Shown: positions 8,763 through 17,894, numbered from the stretch's first letter. The stretch: DNA of 64,000 nucleotides from an uncultured Rhodopila sp. (GCF_903915725.1 NZ_CAIWTY010000110.1:26724-90723), one strand, 5' to 3'. Notes: generated by a model from the letters alone, not told the origin. Program-made: numbers and translations.

Positions 8763-9614
8763 TCACAGGCTCGCCACCACGGATAATGCCAGGTCGGGAC
8801 GGTCGGAGATCAATCCGTCCACGCCCCAATCAATCAGCCGCTGCATGTCCGCCTGCTGATTCACCGTCCATGGCAGGACGAACAGGCCGAGCGCCCGGGC
8901 GTGGCTGACTGCAGCCTCGGTCAGATCGCCGTGGTCGGGCGCCCACACCGGTCCGCCCTCGGCTGCTACAGCGTCCGGGACCGAGGCAGCGCCGGCGATC
9001 CCGTCCCACCACAGCGCGGAGTCCTGCACCGTCTCGGCGCAGGTCAGCCAGGCGAGCCTGATCTCGGGGCGGGTGCGGCGGACATGCCGCTGCACCCGCC
9101 AATCGAAGGACTCGAGGATGACCCGGGCCGCGGCACCGGCGCGGTCGATCACCGCCAGCGTGACATCGGCCAGCAGGTCGGGCGGAGCGGTCCAGTCCGG
9201 ATGGCGCGGGTCCGTTTTGATCTCGATGGTGAAGCGCGCCTCCGGCAGCGCCGCCAGAACGGCTGCCAACTCCGGGACGCGGGCGCCGTCCATCGGGGTC
9301 TGGTCGGGGAATCGCCTCGCGGTCGCGGACCCGGGGCGGATGCGGCCGACATCGAAGCGGCAAAGCTCCGCGTGGGTCAGCGACCGGATCAACGGCCCTC
9401 GCCCGTCCAGCCAGGCGCCCGATGCGTCGCGCGTCAGATCCGGATTCAGCGCGGGATCGTGGCTGACCACAACGACACCGTCCGCGGTCAGGCCAACGTC
9501 CAGTTCGAACGCCGTCACGCCGAGCGCGGCGGCGGCCAGGAAGCCCTGCAGCGTATTCTCCGGAAACAGCCCGCGCGCGCCGCGGTGTCCCTGAATGTCG
9601 ATATATCGCGTCAT
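8763..9614 (-). CDS. Glycerophosphodiester phosphodiesterase
   Basis: This 283-aa GDPD-family TIM barrel cleaves glycerophosphodiesters to sn-glycerol 3-phosphate and an alcohol. It has the signature HRGARGLFPENTLQGF (residues 9-24: catalytic His, Arg and Glu), ELDVGLTADGVVVVSHDPAL (metal-binding Glu/Asp and catalytic His) and the late strand WGVDGLISDRPDLA. There is no signal peptide, so the product is cytoplasmic, like UgpQ. It stands alone, converging with the upstream dehydrogenase. Confidence 0.92.
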   Translation of the reverse strand: MTRYIDIQGHRGARGLFPENTLQGFLAAAALGVTAFELDVGLTADGVVVVSHDPALNPDLTRDASGAWLDGRGPLIRSLTHAELCRFDVGRIRPGSATARRFPDQTPMDGARVPELAAVLAALPEARFTIEIKTDPRHPDWTAPPDLLADVTLAVIDRAGAAARVILESFDWRVQRHVRRTRPEIRLAWLTCAETVQDSALWWDGIAGAASVPDAVAAEGGPVWAPDHGDLTEAAVSHARALGLFVLPWTVNQQADMQRLIDWGVDGLISDRPDLALSVVASL

Positions 9615-9640
9615 CTGCGGTCCAGTGCTAAACTGGCCGT

Positions 9641-9934
9641 ATGAATAGCCAGGAAATCATCGCCAGGCTAAGGGAACATGAGCCTGCGCTGCGTGCGCAG
9701 GGGGTCCGTCATGCGGCCCTGTTCGGCTCGCGGGCGCGGGGCGACAACCACCCGGACAGCAACGCCGATCATGATCGAGCTCGGCCCGGCTGCTCTCATC
9801 GGCGTCTGGGACTATGTGGGGATTAAGGAGTACATCTCCGGGCTGTCCGACGGACAGGTCGATGTCGTGAACCGGGACGGACTGAAGCCTTTCATCCGCC
9901 CGATCGCCAGGACCGACGCGATCTATGCCTCTGA
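9641..9934 (+). pseudogene. Frameshifted MntA-type minimal nucleotidyltransferase (antitoxin)
   Basis: The frame opens with MNSQEIIARLREHEPALRAQG and the nucleotidyltransferase signature GSRARGDNHPDS. The bases that should encode the SDxDxx metal-binding Asp pair are damaged. The rest of the protein (MIELGPAALIGVWDYVGIKE, then GQVDVVNRDGLKPFIRP) continues in another frame. An intact member would be about 97 aa and would AMPylate its partner HepT toxin. The downstream gene is broken as well. Confidence 0.82.
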
Positions 9935-10204
9935 CGCCGACTCGTCGCGCCGGTGGCTCGCGGACATCAGGCATCACATCACTATCGCTGAAAGTTTTGT
10001 TTCCGGCATCGACTATAGGCCTTCAAGGACGACAACCTCGGCCTGTATGCCGTGACACGCTGCCTTGAGATCATCTCCGAGGCGTCTCGAAGGTTGCCCG
10101 AGGAGATGAAATCCCGCCATCCGTCCATCCCATGGCGGAACGTCGGGGCTGCCGGGAACATCTTTCGGCATGAATACGAAAAAGTGGCGGCACAAGCCCT
10201 ATAG
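9935..10204 (+). pseudogene. Frameshifted HepT-like (DUF86) toxin RNase
   Basis: The first part (RRWLADIRHHITIAESFVSG) lies in one frame. After GIDY one base is missing at about 10017, and the rest continues in a second frame (AFKDDNLGLYAVTRCLEIIS to the stop at 10202). The HEPN catalytic region is still visible as NIFRHEYEKV, matching the R-x4-6-H-x-Y motif. The recognisable start codon has also been lost at the fusion with the upstream MntA remnant. The family forms MntA/HepT toxin-antitoxin pairs; here both partners are dead. Confidence 0.82.
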
Positions 10205-10343
10205 CGGACTCTGACCACGATCTCCGCATCCTGTTCGACGTGGTCAGTCCTGTTTGCCGGTCTCTTAAGCCGCCGCCTGGATAGACAGACAATTACCGCC
10301 GGGTTCTACTCCCTATCAGCCATAAAGGCAGGAGGAACGACCC

Positions 10344-11141
10344 ATGTTGACCGAACCCCAGGTCCGCCAGTTCCACGAGGAAGGCTACCTCTTCCTGCCG
10401 GAAACCTTCTCCGCCACCGAGATCGCCATCCTGAAGTCCGAAGCCGAAGCGATCTACCGCCAGCAGCGCCCGGAAGTCTGGCGCGAGAAATCCGGCGCCC
10501 CGCGCACCGCCTTCGCCGCCCATCTTTATAACGAGGCGCACGGCCTGCTGGCGCGCCACCCCCGCATGATCCGCCCGGTCGAGCAACTCTTCGGCGAGCC
10601 GGTCTACATGCATCAGTACAAGATCAACGCCAAAGCCTCGTTCACCGGCGATGTCTGGCAGTGGCACCAGGACTACGGCACCTGGGCGCGCGACGACGGC
10701 ATGCCCGAACCTCGCGCCATGAACATCGCCGTTTTCCTCGACGAGGTGATGCCCATCAACGGCCCGCTGATGCTGGTGCCACGGAGCCACACGCATGGGG
10801 TGCTCGCCGCCGGACACGATACCAGCACGACGTCCTATCCGCTGTGGACCCTCGACGAACCCACCGTGACGAAACTCGTCGCGGCCGGCGGCATCGTCGC
10901 GCCGACGGGCAAGCCGGGCGGGCTGCTGCTGTTCCACGGCAACCTGGTGCACGGCTCAGCCGGCAACATCACGCCCTATCCGCGCAAGATCGTCTACCTG
11001 ACGCTGAACGCCGTCTCCAACTTCATCCGCAAGCCGACGCGCCCGGAGTGGATCGCGCATACCGATTTCCGGCCGATTGTGGCCGGGGATGCGGACGCGC
11101 TGACCCGTTACGCACAAGGTTTCAGTCAGGCGGCGGAATAA
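10344..11141 (+). CDS. Phytanoyl-CoA dioxygenase (PhyH) family Fe(II)/2-oxoglutarate oxygenase
   Basis: This 265-aa non-haem iron oxygenase hydroxylates a small organic acid or CoA ester, using 2-oxoglutarate and O2. The facial triad reads as His108-x-Asp110 (WQWHQDY) and His203 (LVHGSAGN), with a 2-oxoglutarate-binding Arg shortly after (PYPRKIVYL). The PRAMNIAVFLDEV and NGPLMLVPRSH blocks are typical of the ectoine/proline-hydroxylase-like branch. No ectoine genes are nearby, so the substrate is open. GGCAGGAGGAACGACCC gives a strong ribosome-binding site. Confidence 0.88.
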   Translation: MLTEPQVRQFHEEGYLFLPETFSATEIAILKSEAEAIYRQQRPEVWREKSGAPRTAFAAHLYNEAHGLLARHPRMIRPVEQLFGEPVYMHQYKINAKASFTGDVWQWHQDYGTWARDDGMPEPRAMNIAVFLDEVMPINGPLMLVPRSHTHGVLAAGHDTSTTSYPLWTLDEPTVTKLVAAGGIVAPTGKPGGLLLFHGNLVHGSAGNITPYPRKIVYLTLNAVSNFIRKPTRPEWIAHTDFRPIVAGDADALTRYAQGFSQAAE

Positions 11142-11210
11142 GGAGCTCACACGCCCGTGACCCGACGATACGATCCCCTTGCCGATGCGGCCGGATCAGC
11201 AGGAGGGATA

Positions 11211-12416
11211 ATGCAGCGACGCAACGTAATAGCCGGCGGTGGCGCAGCTCTGCTCGCCCCGGTTTCGGCGCTGGCGGACGGCCTGGTTCTGCCGCCGGAG
11301 TTGCCGGACGGCACGAAGGAGATCGCCCGGCTGGTCAATCTGCCCGGCAAGATCCGTCTGCTGCGGCTGGCCGATCGGCCGCCAAACTACGCGACGCCCA
11401 CCGAGGCCTTTGCCGACGCCATCACCCCCAACGACCGCTTCTTTGTGCGCTATCACATCGACGCCGTGCCTTCGCCTCCGCCGATAGACGACTGGATCCT
11501 GACGATTGGCGGCGATGGCGCGGTTCAAGAGGCGCGGCTGAGATGGAACGACCTGCTTGACCTGCCGCAGATCGGTGTCCTGGCGGTTTGCCAATGCGCG
11601 GGCAACCGCCGCGGTCTGTCCGTTCCGCACGTCGCAGGGGTCCAATGGGGCGACGGTGCCATGGGCTGCGCCGAGTGGCGCGGCCCGCGATTGAGCGACA
11701 TCCTGAAGGCGGCGCGGATCAAACCCGGCGCGGTCGAGATTTATGTCGGAGGGGCTGACGTGCCGCCGGTGCCGGGGCCGCCGGCGTTCCGCAAGAGCAT
11801 CCCCCTCGCGAAGGCCAAGGACGACGACACGATCGTCGCCATGGCCATGAACGGCTCCCCCCTGCCCTTGCTCAACGGCTATCCGGCCCGGCTGATCGTT
11901 CCGGGGTGGACCGGCACCTATTGGGTTAAGCATCTCAACAGCATCGAGATCAGCACGACTCCGCTGGCCAATTTCTGGATGAAGACCGCCTATCGGGTTC
12001 CCGCCGGACTATTCCCGGTGCAGCAGCCTTTTGCCTCGCAGGCGTCGGAAACCTCGGAACCCATCACCGAAATGGTGGTCAATTCGATTATTGCCGATCC
12101 GGTCGAAGGCGGCGAAGTTGAGCGCTCGGGATTCACGGTCAGGGGGGTGGCATGGGATCGCGGGACGGGCATCAGGCGGGTCGAGGTTTCGCTTGATGGC
12201 GGCAAAACCTGGCTGGACGCTCTGCTCGATCGTCCGTTGGGTCCCTATGCCTATCGCCGCTTCAGCCTGGACAGCGGCTTCATGCGGCGCGGTCAATACC
12301 GGCTGGTGAGCCGCGCCACCAGCAACGCCGGAGAGCGGCAATCGGACGTCCTGAAGGCGAATCCGGGCGGGTACCATAACAATGTTCCGCGCGGGATTTC
12401 GGTGACCGTCACATGA
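11211..12416 (+). CDS. sorA: Periplasmic sulfite dehydrogenase, molybdenum subunit (SorA-like)
   Basis: This 401-aa sulfite-oxidase-family protein oxidises sulfite to sulfate in the periplasm. It has a twin-arginine-type leader (MQRRNVIAGGGAALLAPVSA). The molybdopterin domain carries the Moco-ligand Cys in VCQCAGNRRG, plus GCAEWRGPRLSDIL and NGYPARLIVPGWTGTYWVK. The C-terminal dimerisation domain spans about residues 270-400 (WDRGTGIRRVEVSLDGGKTW). AGGAGGG at 11201-11207 fixes the start. The stop overlaps the next ATG by 4 bp, coupling it to a cytochrome c subunit as in SorAB. A broader 'molybdopterin-dependent oxidoreductase' label is the cautious alternative. Confidence 0.85.
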   Translation: MQRRNVIAGGGAALLAPVSALADGLVLPPELPDGTKEIARLVNLPGKIRLLRLADRPPNYATPTEAFADAITPNDRFFVRYHIDAVPSPPPIDDWILTIGGDGAVQEARLRWNDLLDLPQIGVLAVCQCAGNRRGLSVPHVAGVQWGDGAMGCAEWRGPRLSDILKAARIKPGAVEIYVGGADVPPVPGPPAFRKSIPLAKAKDDDTIVAMAMNGSPLPLLNGYPARLIVPGWTGTYWVKHLNSIEISTTPLANFWMKTAYRVPAGLFPVQQPFASQASETSEPITEMVVNSIIADPVEGGEVERSGFTVRGVAWDRGTGIRRVEVSLDGGKTWLDALLDRPLGPYAYRRFSLDSGFMRRGQYRLVSRATSNAGERQSDVLKANPGGYHNNVPRGISVTVT

Positions 12417-12706
12417 GATTCGGCGTGGCTTTCATCCTGGCGCTGTTGTTGTGTCGCGTAGCGGTGGCGGCCGATGCGCCAACTCCGCTCAAGCCCGGGG
12501 AGGGCGCGGAGGCGGCAACCGGGTACTGCAACGCCTGCCACACCTCGGACTATATCATCATGAACAGCGTGTTTATGTCGCCCGCGGCCTGGAAGTCCGA
12601 GGTGGCGAAGATGCGCGCAGCGTTCGGAGCACAGATCGACGACGGCGTGGCGGCCAAAATTGCGGCTTACCTGGCGGCGAATTACGGGGTGGCAGCGAAG
12701 CCGTAG
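12413..12706 (+). CDS. sorB: Monohaem cytochrome c subunit of sulfite dehydrogenase (SorB-like)
   Basis: This 97-aa periplasmic protein has an N-terminal signal sequence (MRFGVAFILALLLCRVAVAA) and one haem c site, CNACH, at about residues 41-45. A Met-containing segment near residues 52-55 (MNSVFM) or 64 may supply the axial ligand. It would accept electrons from the molybdenum subunit encoded immediately upstream, with which it shares an ATGA overlap, and pass them to the respiratory chain. Confidence 0.85.
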   Translation: MRFGVAFILALLLCRVAVAADAPTPLKPGEGAEAATGYCNACHTSDYIIMNSVFMSPAAWKSEVAKMRAAFGAQIDDGVAAKIAAYLAANYGVAAKP

Positions 12707-12725
12707 CAGCGCGTCAGCGCGCTGC
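12706..12725 (+). terminator. GC hairpin directly after sorB
   Basis: An 8-bp perfect stem (GCAGCGCG / CGCGCTGC) with a 4-nt loop starts at the last base of the sorB stop codon. There is no T run, so it is at best a weak or Rho-assisted terminator or an mRNA-stabilising end. Confidence 0.45.
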
Positions 12726-12918
12726 CCCTCGCAGCGGCCGTGCTGAAAGGGGCGCTTTGAGGCCAACGGCCGGCTACCTCGAAAAGGTTACGGTCCGGAT
12801 GCGTTATGGCGGATTATGAGACGTTGCTGGAATAACTGGCTTGGTGCCTGGAGCGCGCTGGCGTAAGCTAAGATACGGATTGTTCGCCACCCTTCATGTC
12901 ACTGGAAGATGGTGCGGT

Positions 12919-15900
12919 ATGTTTGCTCCGAAGATCGCCCGCGGCCAGCCGGCGATGCAAGCGAAGCCCAAAGTTCCGCTTACCGGGCGTTTTCCCGTCA
13001 ATGAACGCGTTCGCGGATCGCAACGAAGTCCGGGCGAGGCGGCGGCGCCCGGGTACGGACCGCCGGCGCCGATCGGCCTCGGGGCTGGCCGGGAGCCGCC
13101 CGAGATGGGTGACCAGGGTCGGCGTGCCGCATGGAGTTTCGACCGGATTTCCATCTCGCCACCGGATCTCGTCGCGACCGGATCGCAACCCGGAACCCGG
13201 CAGAGACAGCTCGCGGTCGGGCGGACCGACGATCCGCAGGAGCAGGAAGCGGACCGCGCGGCTGACGCGGTCATGCAGAACCGAGCGCCGGCGACGGCCG
13301 TTCGGCCGGCATCGACCGCGACGGACGCGGCGTTTGCGGCACCCGACATTGTCCATGCTGCCATGCAGTCCGGGGGGAACCAACTCGGGGCGGAGCATCG
13401 CCGCTTCTTCGAGACGCGCTTCGGGCATGATTTCAGCAATGTCCGGGTGCATAGCGACGCCGCGGCGGCCGCCGCGGCGCAGGCGATCCAGGCACGCGCG
13501 TATTCGATCGACGAACACATCGTGCTCGGCGCCGGTGCCAATCCGGAAGCGGCGGAAAGCCGGCACCTGCTGGCGCACGAACTGGCGCATGTGGTCCAGC
13601 AATCGCGAGGCGCAGGTGCCGGCATTGTCCGGCGTGTGCCTCTCGGCAAGTCCATGGCGGCCCCCGTCGAGGACGAGAAAACCCCGGACGAGTCCGCCGT
13701 TAAGGTCAGGCAACTGGATTACGCGTTCATTTTCGCGCACGACGCCTTTGGCAATGACGCCAGGCGATTCATCAAGACATTCTATCCCGGTTACCGGTTG
13801 ATCGAGGCCCGTTCGCTGGAGGGCATGATCGACAGACTGTGGGAGGACACCAAAGACGCCTCGGAGACAAATCGCTTCAGAGTCCGCCACTTGATCATCG
13901 TCAGTCATGGCATCGCCGAGGGGGTCATGACGTCGGTCAACCTGACCGAGAGCGGCAAGGCGACGTTCACATACCCCGACATGGTCAAGCTGCAACAGGA
14001 GGTCAAAGACGGCCTGCACAAGCAGATGGCATCTCGCCGGGAGGCGGTGATCAGCCGGGCGATCGATGAGAATACGGACATCGAGATAAAAGGCTGCCGG
14101 ATCGGCCAATCGGAGGGCTCGCTGACCGCTTTGCGCTCATTCTTCGGGGGCGAAGCGTCGGTCTCGGCGCCGGCCACGTATCAGGGATTCGATACGGTGA
14201 AGGTGCCCGGGCCGGTCTTCAAGGACAAAGACTCCGCCTACGACGCTCTGTTGGGAAGCCGCATCGACCTGCCTGAAAAACTGGTCTGCCGGCCGGACGA
14301 GACCAAGGCAGCCTGCATCGACCGTAACTTTCCCGGCGGCCTCATTCCAACCGAGTTCTTCGTGGTTTCGGACAAGGACCACGCCGGCTTCAAGGCGATC
14401 GACGCAAAGGTCAAATCCGGCAAGGAATCCGTCGCACAAGGGCAGGCGGAGGCCGAACCGCTGAAACATCGCGACCCGTCCGCGGCGGATACGCGCACAT
14501 CCCTGCCGTCGGCCCTCGGCCAGGTTTCGGTTGAAGACTCGCTTTCGATCCCGGACATCGAAAAAGCCGCCAAATGGCATCTAGACCATTATACCAAAGA
14601 AACGGCTTATGTGCTGGTTGCCTTGCGCCGTGCCTGGACAAGAAAGCACCAGATAACGAACTCCATGGATCCACTCGAAGGATTGCCGCCGGAGAGCATA
14701 TTCGGCGATCCCAACATCGTTGGACCGGATGCAAGCCATTTCCCTGGGCCGACCACCGCCGTAGACCCGTTCATAACCGAGACGCTGGAGAAACCGTCCG
14801 AGGTTGAGGCGAACGAAAAGGCGGCGCGAACCCCGGGCGAGGATCAGATGCCCGAACCCGATCCGGCGCCGGCGGCCGATGCAGCGCGCGCGGACGGTCA
14901 AAGCGCCACGCCACCCGCTGCGCCTGTCCAGGGGCCGCGCGGCATGGTGCTGCCGGAGGACACGATCCACGCGCTGCCCCCAGCCAAAGTCCTACCGCCA
15001 GGCCCTGGCGCGGATGCAGCGCCAGCGAAGGCCGCCGAACCGCCCGCCGGCGGTGCAAAAGTCGAGCCTGCCCCGTCAGCAACTGCGGAGATACCGGGCC
15101 CGGCAAAAGCTCCGGTTGATCGCGGCACCCCGACGCCGGCGCCCGCGCCGATTACGCCGGCGCCTGGCCCGAGCCTCGATAAGCCCGCGGTCGTGCCATC
15201 GCCACCTGCGCAGCAGGGCAAGGCCGGGCAAAAGCCCGGGCCGGCGCAACGCCCCAAGGCCGGGCGAAGCGCCAATGCCGGACGCGCCGCGGTTCCGGAC
15301 AATGGCGACATGGTGATGCCGGAGGACAGGATCACCGTGTTGCCCATGCCGACGCCGGCGCTGGATGCGGGTTTGTACAAGCCTTTGGGGGGGAAGGACG
15401 AAATCGCCCTGGTTGTGCGCGGCGAGTTCGCCCGTCAGTTCGAAATAAAGTTCGAAAAGCAACTCGGCTATCTGAAAGTCAAAAAAGCCGTTGTCGAATT
15501 CAACGGCAAGATCGACTTCAAGGGCGAAGGCAAAAAAGAACTCCTGATCGGCGCACTTGGATCCCTGGCGAGCAAGCCTGGCGAATCCGTCTCCCTGGGC
15601 GGCGATAAGCTGGAACTGACGGCGAAAGCCGAAGACAAGGGAACCGGTGTAACGGGTAAAGTAAGCGGCGGACTGAACATCGCCGGTCAAGGGCGAACCA
15701 AAGGGGATCCCGGGGAGGCCGTCACCCGGCGAGGGATGAAGTCGCAGTTGTACCTGGGTTGTCAGGTGGCATGGGGGCCGATCGCCCAGGAACTCAAACT
15801 TGTCATCCTCGGCATCGACGAGACCAAGACCGGCACCGACATGTGGACGGTGCTTGGCATCGATTGGTCGCCGCTCCTGGTGCAGGGCGATTTCGACCTG

Positions 15901-16701
15901 CCGGTCACCGACGGAACGAAAGTAAAGTTCAGCGGAACGGCCAAGCTGACTATATCGGCGGAGCCGGACTGGCCGAAAATCGCTGCGCGCCTGGCTCCGT
16001 TGATTGGCCGCGGCGTGGCGACCGAGGGCGCCATCGTGGCGGGGGGTGCATCGGCCGCGGCCGCCGGGGGCGCGGCGGCCGGCGTGGGTGGAGCGGAGGC
16101 CGCGGCCGCGGCGCCGGTCGTAGCGGGACTTGGCGAGATCGTTATCGTTTCGGGGTTCGCTGCCGGGATCATCGTGATGATCTACAGTTACTTCAAAACT
16201 ATACAGGACATCGAGGATCTGAAGGAACTGCAACGTGCCTCCGATGCCGGTGTCGCCGATTTTGCCGGTGGCTACCTGGCGCATCTTGGGATCGGGGTCA
16301 GCACCGGCAAAGGCCTCTTGGCCAGCGAAGGCGCACGCCTCGCCGAGATCAACCTGACGGCCCGGATGGCGCGCGCGCAGAGGTTCCTGGCGGACAAATA
16401 CCCGACTGTCACATTGAGCAACGCCGATCTGCGCGGGGCGGTACTGGGCGGCATCGCCAAAGATGCCAAGAGTTGGCGGAAGGCGGTATACCTGACTTAT
16501 GAAACCGCGATCCGGACCGCGTTTTTCAAGGCTTGGCGGGAAAAAATGGGCGAAAGAACAACCCCGGCTCAGGTGTTGAATGCGCGCGCCCGGGCCGGGG
16601 TATCGAGTGTCGATCTGGCCGATGATCCCGATTATGCCTACATCAACGCTGTCGGCTCGAACGCCGCGCAGGGAATGCGCTTGCCGTCAAACGTCCGCTG
16701 A
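12919..16701 (+). CDS. DUF4157 (eCIS-core) protein with caspase-like His/Cys module and membrane-active-looking C terminus
   Basis: The product has about 1260 aa. From ATG 12919 (GGAAGA upstream) the order is as follows. Residues 1-150 are disordered and Pro/Arg-rich. DUF4157 spans about 150-230 (RFGHDFSNVRVHSD, ARAYSIDEHIVLG, and HELAHVVQQ with a metalloprotease-like HExxH at 220-224). A domain at about 265-430 has LIIVSHG (His330) and IEIKGCRIG (Cys393), the His/Cys pattern of caspase/CHAT/DUF4347 folds. A long Pro/Ala linker holds two similar 'MVxPEDxIxxLP' motifs. A beta-rich region lies at about 830-1010. An Ala/Gly-rich hydrophobic helix pair at about 1040-1110 (GLGEIVIVSGFAAGIIVMIY) precedes a helical tail. 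DUF4157 often marks cargo or accessory proteins of extracellular contractile injection systems, but no such system is visible nearby. Function is inferred only. Confidence 0.8.
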   Translation: MFAPKIARGQPAMQAKPKVPLTGRFPVNERVRGSQRSPGEAAAPGYGPPAPIGLGAGREPPEMGDQGRRAAWSFDRISISPPDLVATGSQPGTRQRQLAVGRTDDPQEQEADRAADAVMQNRAPATAVRPASTATDAAFAAPDIVHAAMQSGGNQLGAEHRRFFETRFGHDFSNVRVHSDAAAAAAAQAIQARAYSIDEHIVLGAGANPEAAESRHLLAHELAHVVQQSRGAGAGIVRRVPLGKSMAAPVEDEKTPDESAVKVRQLDYAFIFAHDAFGNDARRFIKTFYPGYRLIEARSLEGMIDRLWEDTKDASETNRFRVRHLIIVSHGIAEGVMTSVNLTESGKATFTYPDMVKLQQEVKDGLHKQMASRREAVISRAIDENTDIEIKGCRIGQSEGSLTALRSFFGGEASVSAPATYQGFDTVKVPGPVFKDKDSAYDALLGSRIDLPEKLVCRPDETKAACIDRNFPGGLIPTEFFVVSDKDHAGFKAIDAKVKSGKESVAQGQAEAEPLKHRDPSAADTRTSLPSALGQVSVEDSLSIPDIEKAAKWHLDHYTKETAYVLVALRRAWTRKHQITNSMDPLEGLPPESIFGDPNIVGPDASHFPGPTTAVDPFITETLEKPSEVEANEKAARTPGEDQMPEPDPAPAADAARADGQSATPPAAPVQGPRGMVLPEDTIHALPPAKVLPPGPGADAAPAKAAEPPAGGAKVEPAPSATAEIPGPAKAPVDRGTPTPAPAPITPAPGPSLDKPAVVPSPPAQQGKAGQKPGPAQRPKAGRSANAGRAAVPDNGDMVMPEDRITVLPMPTPALDAGLYKPLGGKDEIALVVRGEFARQFEIKFEKQLGYLKVKKAVVEFNGKIDFKGEGKKELLIGALGSLASKPGESVSLGGDKLELTAKAEDKGTGVTGKVSGGLNIAGQGRTKGDPGEAVTRRGMKSQLYLGCQVAWGPIAQELKLVILGIDETKTGTDMWTVLGIDWSPLLVQGDFDLPVTDGTKVKFSGTAKLTISAEPDWPKIAARLAPLIGRGVATEGAIVAGGASAAAAGGAAAGVGGAEAAAAAPVVAGLGEIVIVSGFAAGIIVMIYSYFKTIQDIEDLKELQRASDAGVADFAGGYLAHLGIGVSTGKGLLASEGARLAEINLTARMARAQRFLADKYPTVTLSNADLRGAVLGGIAKDAKSWRKAVYLTYETAIRTAFFKAWREKMGERTTPAQVLNARARAGVSSVDLADDPDYAYINAVGSNAAQGMRLPSNVR

Positions 16702-16833
16702 GGCGATGTGCAAGGTGGTCCGGTGCAAAGCCGGATGAGGGCGACGACACTCGTGTCCCGGTTCGCCTGCGCCCCGTCTATCGAGGACATGTTCGGGTAG
16801 ATTTCCTCACCGATCCGCTGTGAGCGTGGAAGG

Positions 16834-16868
16834 CTCGCTCTGGCTGGCGGGGAGCCAGCCAGAGCGAG
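16834..16868. terminator. Bidirectional-type hairpin between convergent genes
   Basis: A perfect 14-bp stem (CTCGCTCTGGCTGG / CCAGCCAGAGCGAG) with a 7-nt loop lies in the 269-bp gap between the DUF4157 gene and hbd, which converge. There is no clear T tract. No gene is visible in the rest of the gap. Confidence 0.6.
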
Positions 16869-16970
16869 AACCAAATAGACTTTGGGCCGGTTCGCAGGGC
16901 CACATCTCCCGCGGAGCACGAGCCACGACGAAGCGAGGGAGGTACCCAATCGCCCCGCTCGGTCCAGCCC

Positions 16971-17894
16971 CTACCGCGTGGGGCGCGGCGGGGTCTGGGT
17001 GTAATCGTAGAAGCCGCGGCCGGTCTTGCGGCCGTACCAGCCGGCTTCGACATACTTCACCAGCAGCGGACACGGCCGGTACTTGCTGTCGGACAGCCCG
17101 TCATACAGCACCTGCATGATCGACAGGCAGGTATCCAGCCCAATGAAGTCCGCCAGTTCCAGCGGCCCCATCGGATGGTTCGCACCCAGCTTCATCGCGT
17201 CGTCGATCGCCGACACCGGGGCCACGCCCTCATACAACGCAAACACCGCCTCATTGATCATCGGCACCAGGATGCGGTTGACGATGAACGCCGGGAAGTC
17301 CTCGGCCACCGCGCTGGTCTTGCCCAGCTTGTGCGCCAACGCCTTCACCGCCTGGAACGTCGGTTCGTCCGTGGCGATGCCGCGGATGATCTCCACCAGT
17401 TTCATGACCGGAACCGGGTTCATGAAGTGCATGCCGATGAACTTCTCCGGCCGATCGGTCGCCGCGCCGAGGCGGGTGATCGAGATCGAGGAGGTGTTCG
17501 ACGCGATCAGGGCGGACGGCTTCAAATGCGGGATCAACGCCTTGAACACCACCCGCTTGAGGTCTTCCTTTTCCGTCGCCGCCTCGATCACGAAATCCGC
17601 GTCCGAGAGCGCCGCGTAGTCGGTCGAGGTCGTCACCAGAGCGAGGGCGTTGTCCCGCTGATCCGGCGTGATCAACGAACGGCGGACCTGGCGGTCCAGA
17701 TTGCGGCCGAGATTCGCCTCGGCCTTGGTCAGCACATCCTGCTTGATATCGACGATCGTGACCGGCAGGCCGGCGATGGCGCAGACATGGGCGATACCGG
17801 TGCCCATCTGGCCGGCGCCGATGATGCCGACCGACCGGATATCCGGCGTGTCGATGGCGGTGAACCCGGCGGTTGGCTGGACGTCACTGGACAT
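16971..17894 (-). CDS. hbd: 3-hydroxybutyryl-CoA dehydrogenase
   Basis: This 307-aa NAD(P)-dependent 3-hydroxyacyl-CoA dehydrogenase interconverts acetoacetyl-CoA and 3-hydroxybutyryl-CoA in fatty-acid/PHB metabolism. It has the N-terminal Rossmann motif IGAGQMGTGIAHVCAIAG, ASNTSSISITRLG, the catalytic His in GMHFMNPVPVMKLVEII and the C-terminal domain GANHPMGPLELADFIGLD. It lies directly downstream of etfA (the genes abut) in a three-gene minus-strand operon. This is a common arrangement coupling acyl-CoA oxidation to electron-transfer flavoprotein. The symbol hbd/hbdA/paaH is used interchangeably for this family. Confidence 0.93.
   Translation of the reverse strand: MSSDVQPTAGFTAIDTPDIRSVGIIGAGQMGTGIAHVCAIAGLPVTIVDIKQDVLTKAEANLGRNLDRQVRRSLITPDQRDNALALVTTSTDYAALSDADFVIEAATEKEDLKRVVFKALIPHLKPSALIASNTSSISITRLGAATDRPEKFIGMHFMNPVPVMKLVEIIRGIATDEPTFQAVKALAHKLGKTSAVAEDFPAFIVNRILVPMINEAVFALYEGVAPVSAIDDAMKLGANHPMGPLELADFIGLDTCLSIMQVLYDGLSDSKYRPCPLLVKYVEAGWYGRKTGRGFYDYTQTPPRPTR

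Noticed and set aside
12868..14109. 413-codon minus-strand frame opposite the DUF4157 gene
   Set aside because: The plus strand carries DUF4157 and HExxH; the minus frame is a shadow.
12919..16701. Claim of a full extracellular contractile injection system
   Set aside because: Only one DUF4157 protein is present. No sheath, tube, spike, baseplate or AAA ATPase gene of such a system is in the window.
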